NCBI GenBank assembly: GCA_964370795.1
Contig: CAYJME010000064.1
Coordinates: forward strand, 1-14,871
From: JAHFOW01 sp964370795
GTDB taxonomy: Bacteria; Planctomycetota; Brocadiia; Brocadiales; Brocadiaceae
Length of the DNA stretch: 14,871 nucleotides
Direction of reading: 5' to 3'
Every line of letters begins with the position of its first letter. The stretch's first letter is position 1. The notes under the pieces are model-generated. The model ran no database searches, was not told where the DNA came from, and worked only from the letters and a program-made list of their open reading frames with translations. Of this stretch, positions 14,234 through 14,871 are shown piece after piece. Both the position numbers and the translations under genes were made by a program.

Positions 14234-14268
14234 CATTTTCATGCTTCCTTGTGACCGTTAGGTCATGG
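14234..14268 (+). repeat. Dispersed direct repeat, copy B
   Basis: This 35-base unit matches the copy at 11569-11605: CATTTTCATGCT and GGTCATGG are identical, there are two mismatches before TGTGACC ends, and the spacer is GTTA instead of GTTTTA. Same orientation as copy A. Confidence 0.65.
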
Positions 14269-14399
14269 TTATGTCATTTTAAAAAAGCCCTTTTCCATGT
14301 GTTCAAACAGATACAGAACATTTTAACAAAATTATATTTTTGTATAACGTCCTGAGTGATAAAATATCACTAACAATTTAGTTTTTTGAAAGATTCAAC

Positions 14400-14550
14400 C
14401 GCCCAGTATGGGGCGTATTGTAATATACCTCCACCGTAAAACACAAGTTGTGCACATATTTTTTCAGAATGCGCATATTTCAGGCCGCTCCTACGGAGCT
14501 TTTGTTAAATTTACATTTTATTTCTACAAACAGAGCGCCCCTCATGGGGC
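14400..14550. repeat. Cluster of three short GC-stem hairpins in A+T-rich DNA
   Basis: The stems are CGCCC/GGGCG (14400-14404, 14411-14415), GCTCC/GGAGC with TAC loop (14487-14499), and GCCCC/GGGGC with TCAT loop (14537-14550). The last two share the frame CAG-xx-CGCxCCT...GGxGCT and are 50 bases apart, so they look like diverged copies of one unit. TTTCTACAAACAG before the third is a phrase I associate with dispersed repeats of this type. Confidence 0.5.
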
Positions 14551-14792
14551 TGCATTGTTATTTTCTTTTGTTTTCTTTGGATTTTTTTCAACAGACCGCC
14601 TGATATCATCAAAAAATAAAATATTTGAAAAATATAAACATTTACACAAAAATGACTTATAAATTATTTTTAAAAATTGTGATCTGCGTCATATACAAGG
14701 TTAAAAAAATTTAGTAAACTGCCACGGTTTGGCGAAAGGCCACAGCACAGGTTTTAAGCCTATAGAGGCCTGCCTGTACGGCAGACGTTGGC

Positions 14793-14817
14793 AGAGACAA
14801 GGCCATGCCTTGTCTCT
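14793..14817. repeat. 11-bp-stem hairpin with CAT loop
   Basis: AGAGACAAGGC (14793-14803) and GCCTTGTCTCT (14807-14817) are perfect complements around CAT. It follows a smaller TGGC/GCCA hairpin (14730-14742) and a TGCC/GGCA pair near 14771-14783. Same trinucleotide-loop architecture as the hairpins at 11648 and 13364. Confidence 0.65.
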
Positions 14818-14871
14818 ATAGTATTACTCTGTAAAAACCTCTTTTTTTTGTAAGTTTTTCACAACCCCCTT

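Larger units (their letters stand above)
14076..14871. other. Gene-free, repeat-rich region
   Basis: I see no convincing gene in these 796 bases on either strand. The only longer open frame (plus, 14408-14662) runs through hairpin repeats and has no ribosome site or recognisable product. The region holds a 7-bp hairpin, copy B of a dispersed repeat, a set of GC-stem hairpins, and a terminal composite hairpin cluster. The rest is A+T-rich. The promoter of the DUF1080-like gene presumably lies just right of 14085, but I cannot place it. Confidence 0.6.

Noticed and set aside
14400..14550. Possible CRISPR array
   Set aside because: Only two or three short diverged hairpins, no uniform repeat length, no regular spacers, no cas genes.
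14408..14662. Plus-strand open frame of 84 codons
   Set aside because: It runs through intergenic hairpin repeats, has no ribosome site and no recognisable protein features.

Overview
This A+T-rich window is the replication-origin neighbourhood of a Gram-negative-type bacterium. The gene set and divergent protein sequences suggest a deep-branching lineage such as an anammox-type planctomycete (Brocadia/Kuenenia relatives). The supporting points are a type II secretion system, a long GyrB with the Gram-negative-type insert, a secreted DUF1080-like protein, and intergenic hairpin repeats of a kind I associate with those genomes. That assignment is inference; no rRNA or unique marker gene is present.

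Layout. Positions 1-773 (minus): a decayed phospholipase-D-like/SNF2-type helicase gene cut by the window edge, with an internal out-of-frame deletion and a second frameshift. Positions 944-3765 (minus): a type II secretion block transcribed gspH -> gspG -> gspE, with a good sigma70-like promoter in front of gspG. Positions 3850-9932 (plus): the replication cluster dnaA - 241-bp A+T-rich gap - dnaN - dciA-like (DUF721) - gyrB - dksA/traR-like. The gap is the best origin candidate, because the plus strand changes from roughly balanced G and C in dnaA to strongly G-rich in the gap and dnaN. Positions 9996-11453 (plus): an acyl/aryl-CoA-ligase-type adenylating enzyme. Positions 11454-11724: a 271-bp mosaic of intergenic repeats that ends 3 bases before the murB start. 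Positions 11725-12642 (plus): murB. Positions 12731-13180 (minus): a small heat-shock protein. Positions 13386-14075 (minus): a secreted LamG/DUF1080-like protein. Positions 14076-14871: about 800 bases without a gene, filled with hairpin repeats.

How the genes fit together. DnaA opens the origin, a DciA-type protein assists the replicative helicase, DnaN is the sliding clamp and GyrB removes supercoils, so dnaA-dnaN-dciA-gyrB is a compact replication module. The DksA-like protein could link it to growth-rate control. GspE/G/H are the ATPase, major pseudopilin and a minor pseudopilin of one secretion machine whose other parts lie outside the window.

I see no defence island, CRISPR array, prophage or clearly new multigene system. 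The observations most worth checking are: a DnaA that lacks the usual sensor II arginine and the first Walker A glycine; a GyrB with isoleucine at the EGDSAG aspartate; a MurB with altered active-site positions; the skew change at the dnaA/dnaN gap; and a family of intergenic hairpins, including an 81-bp composite element abutting murB.
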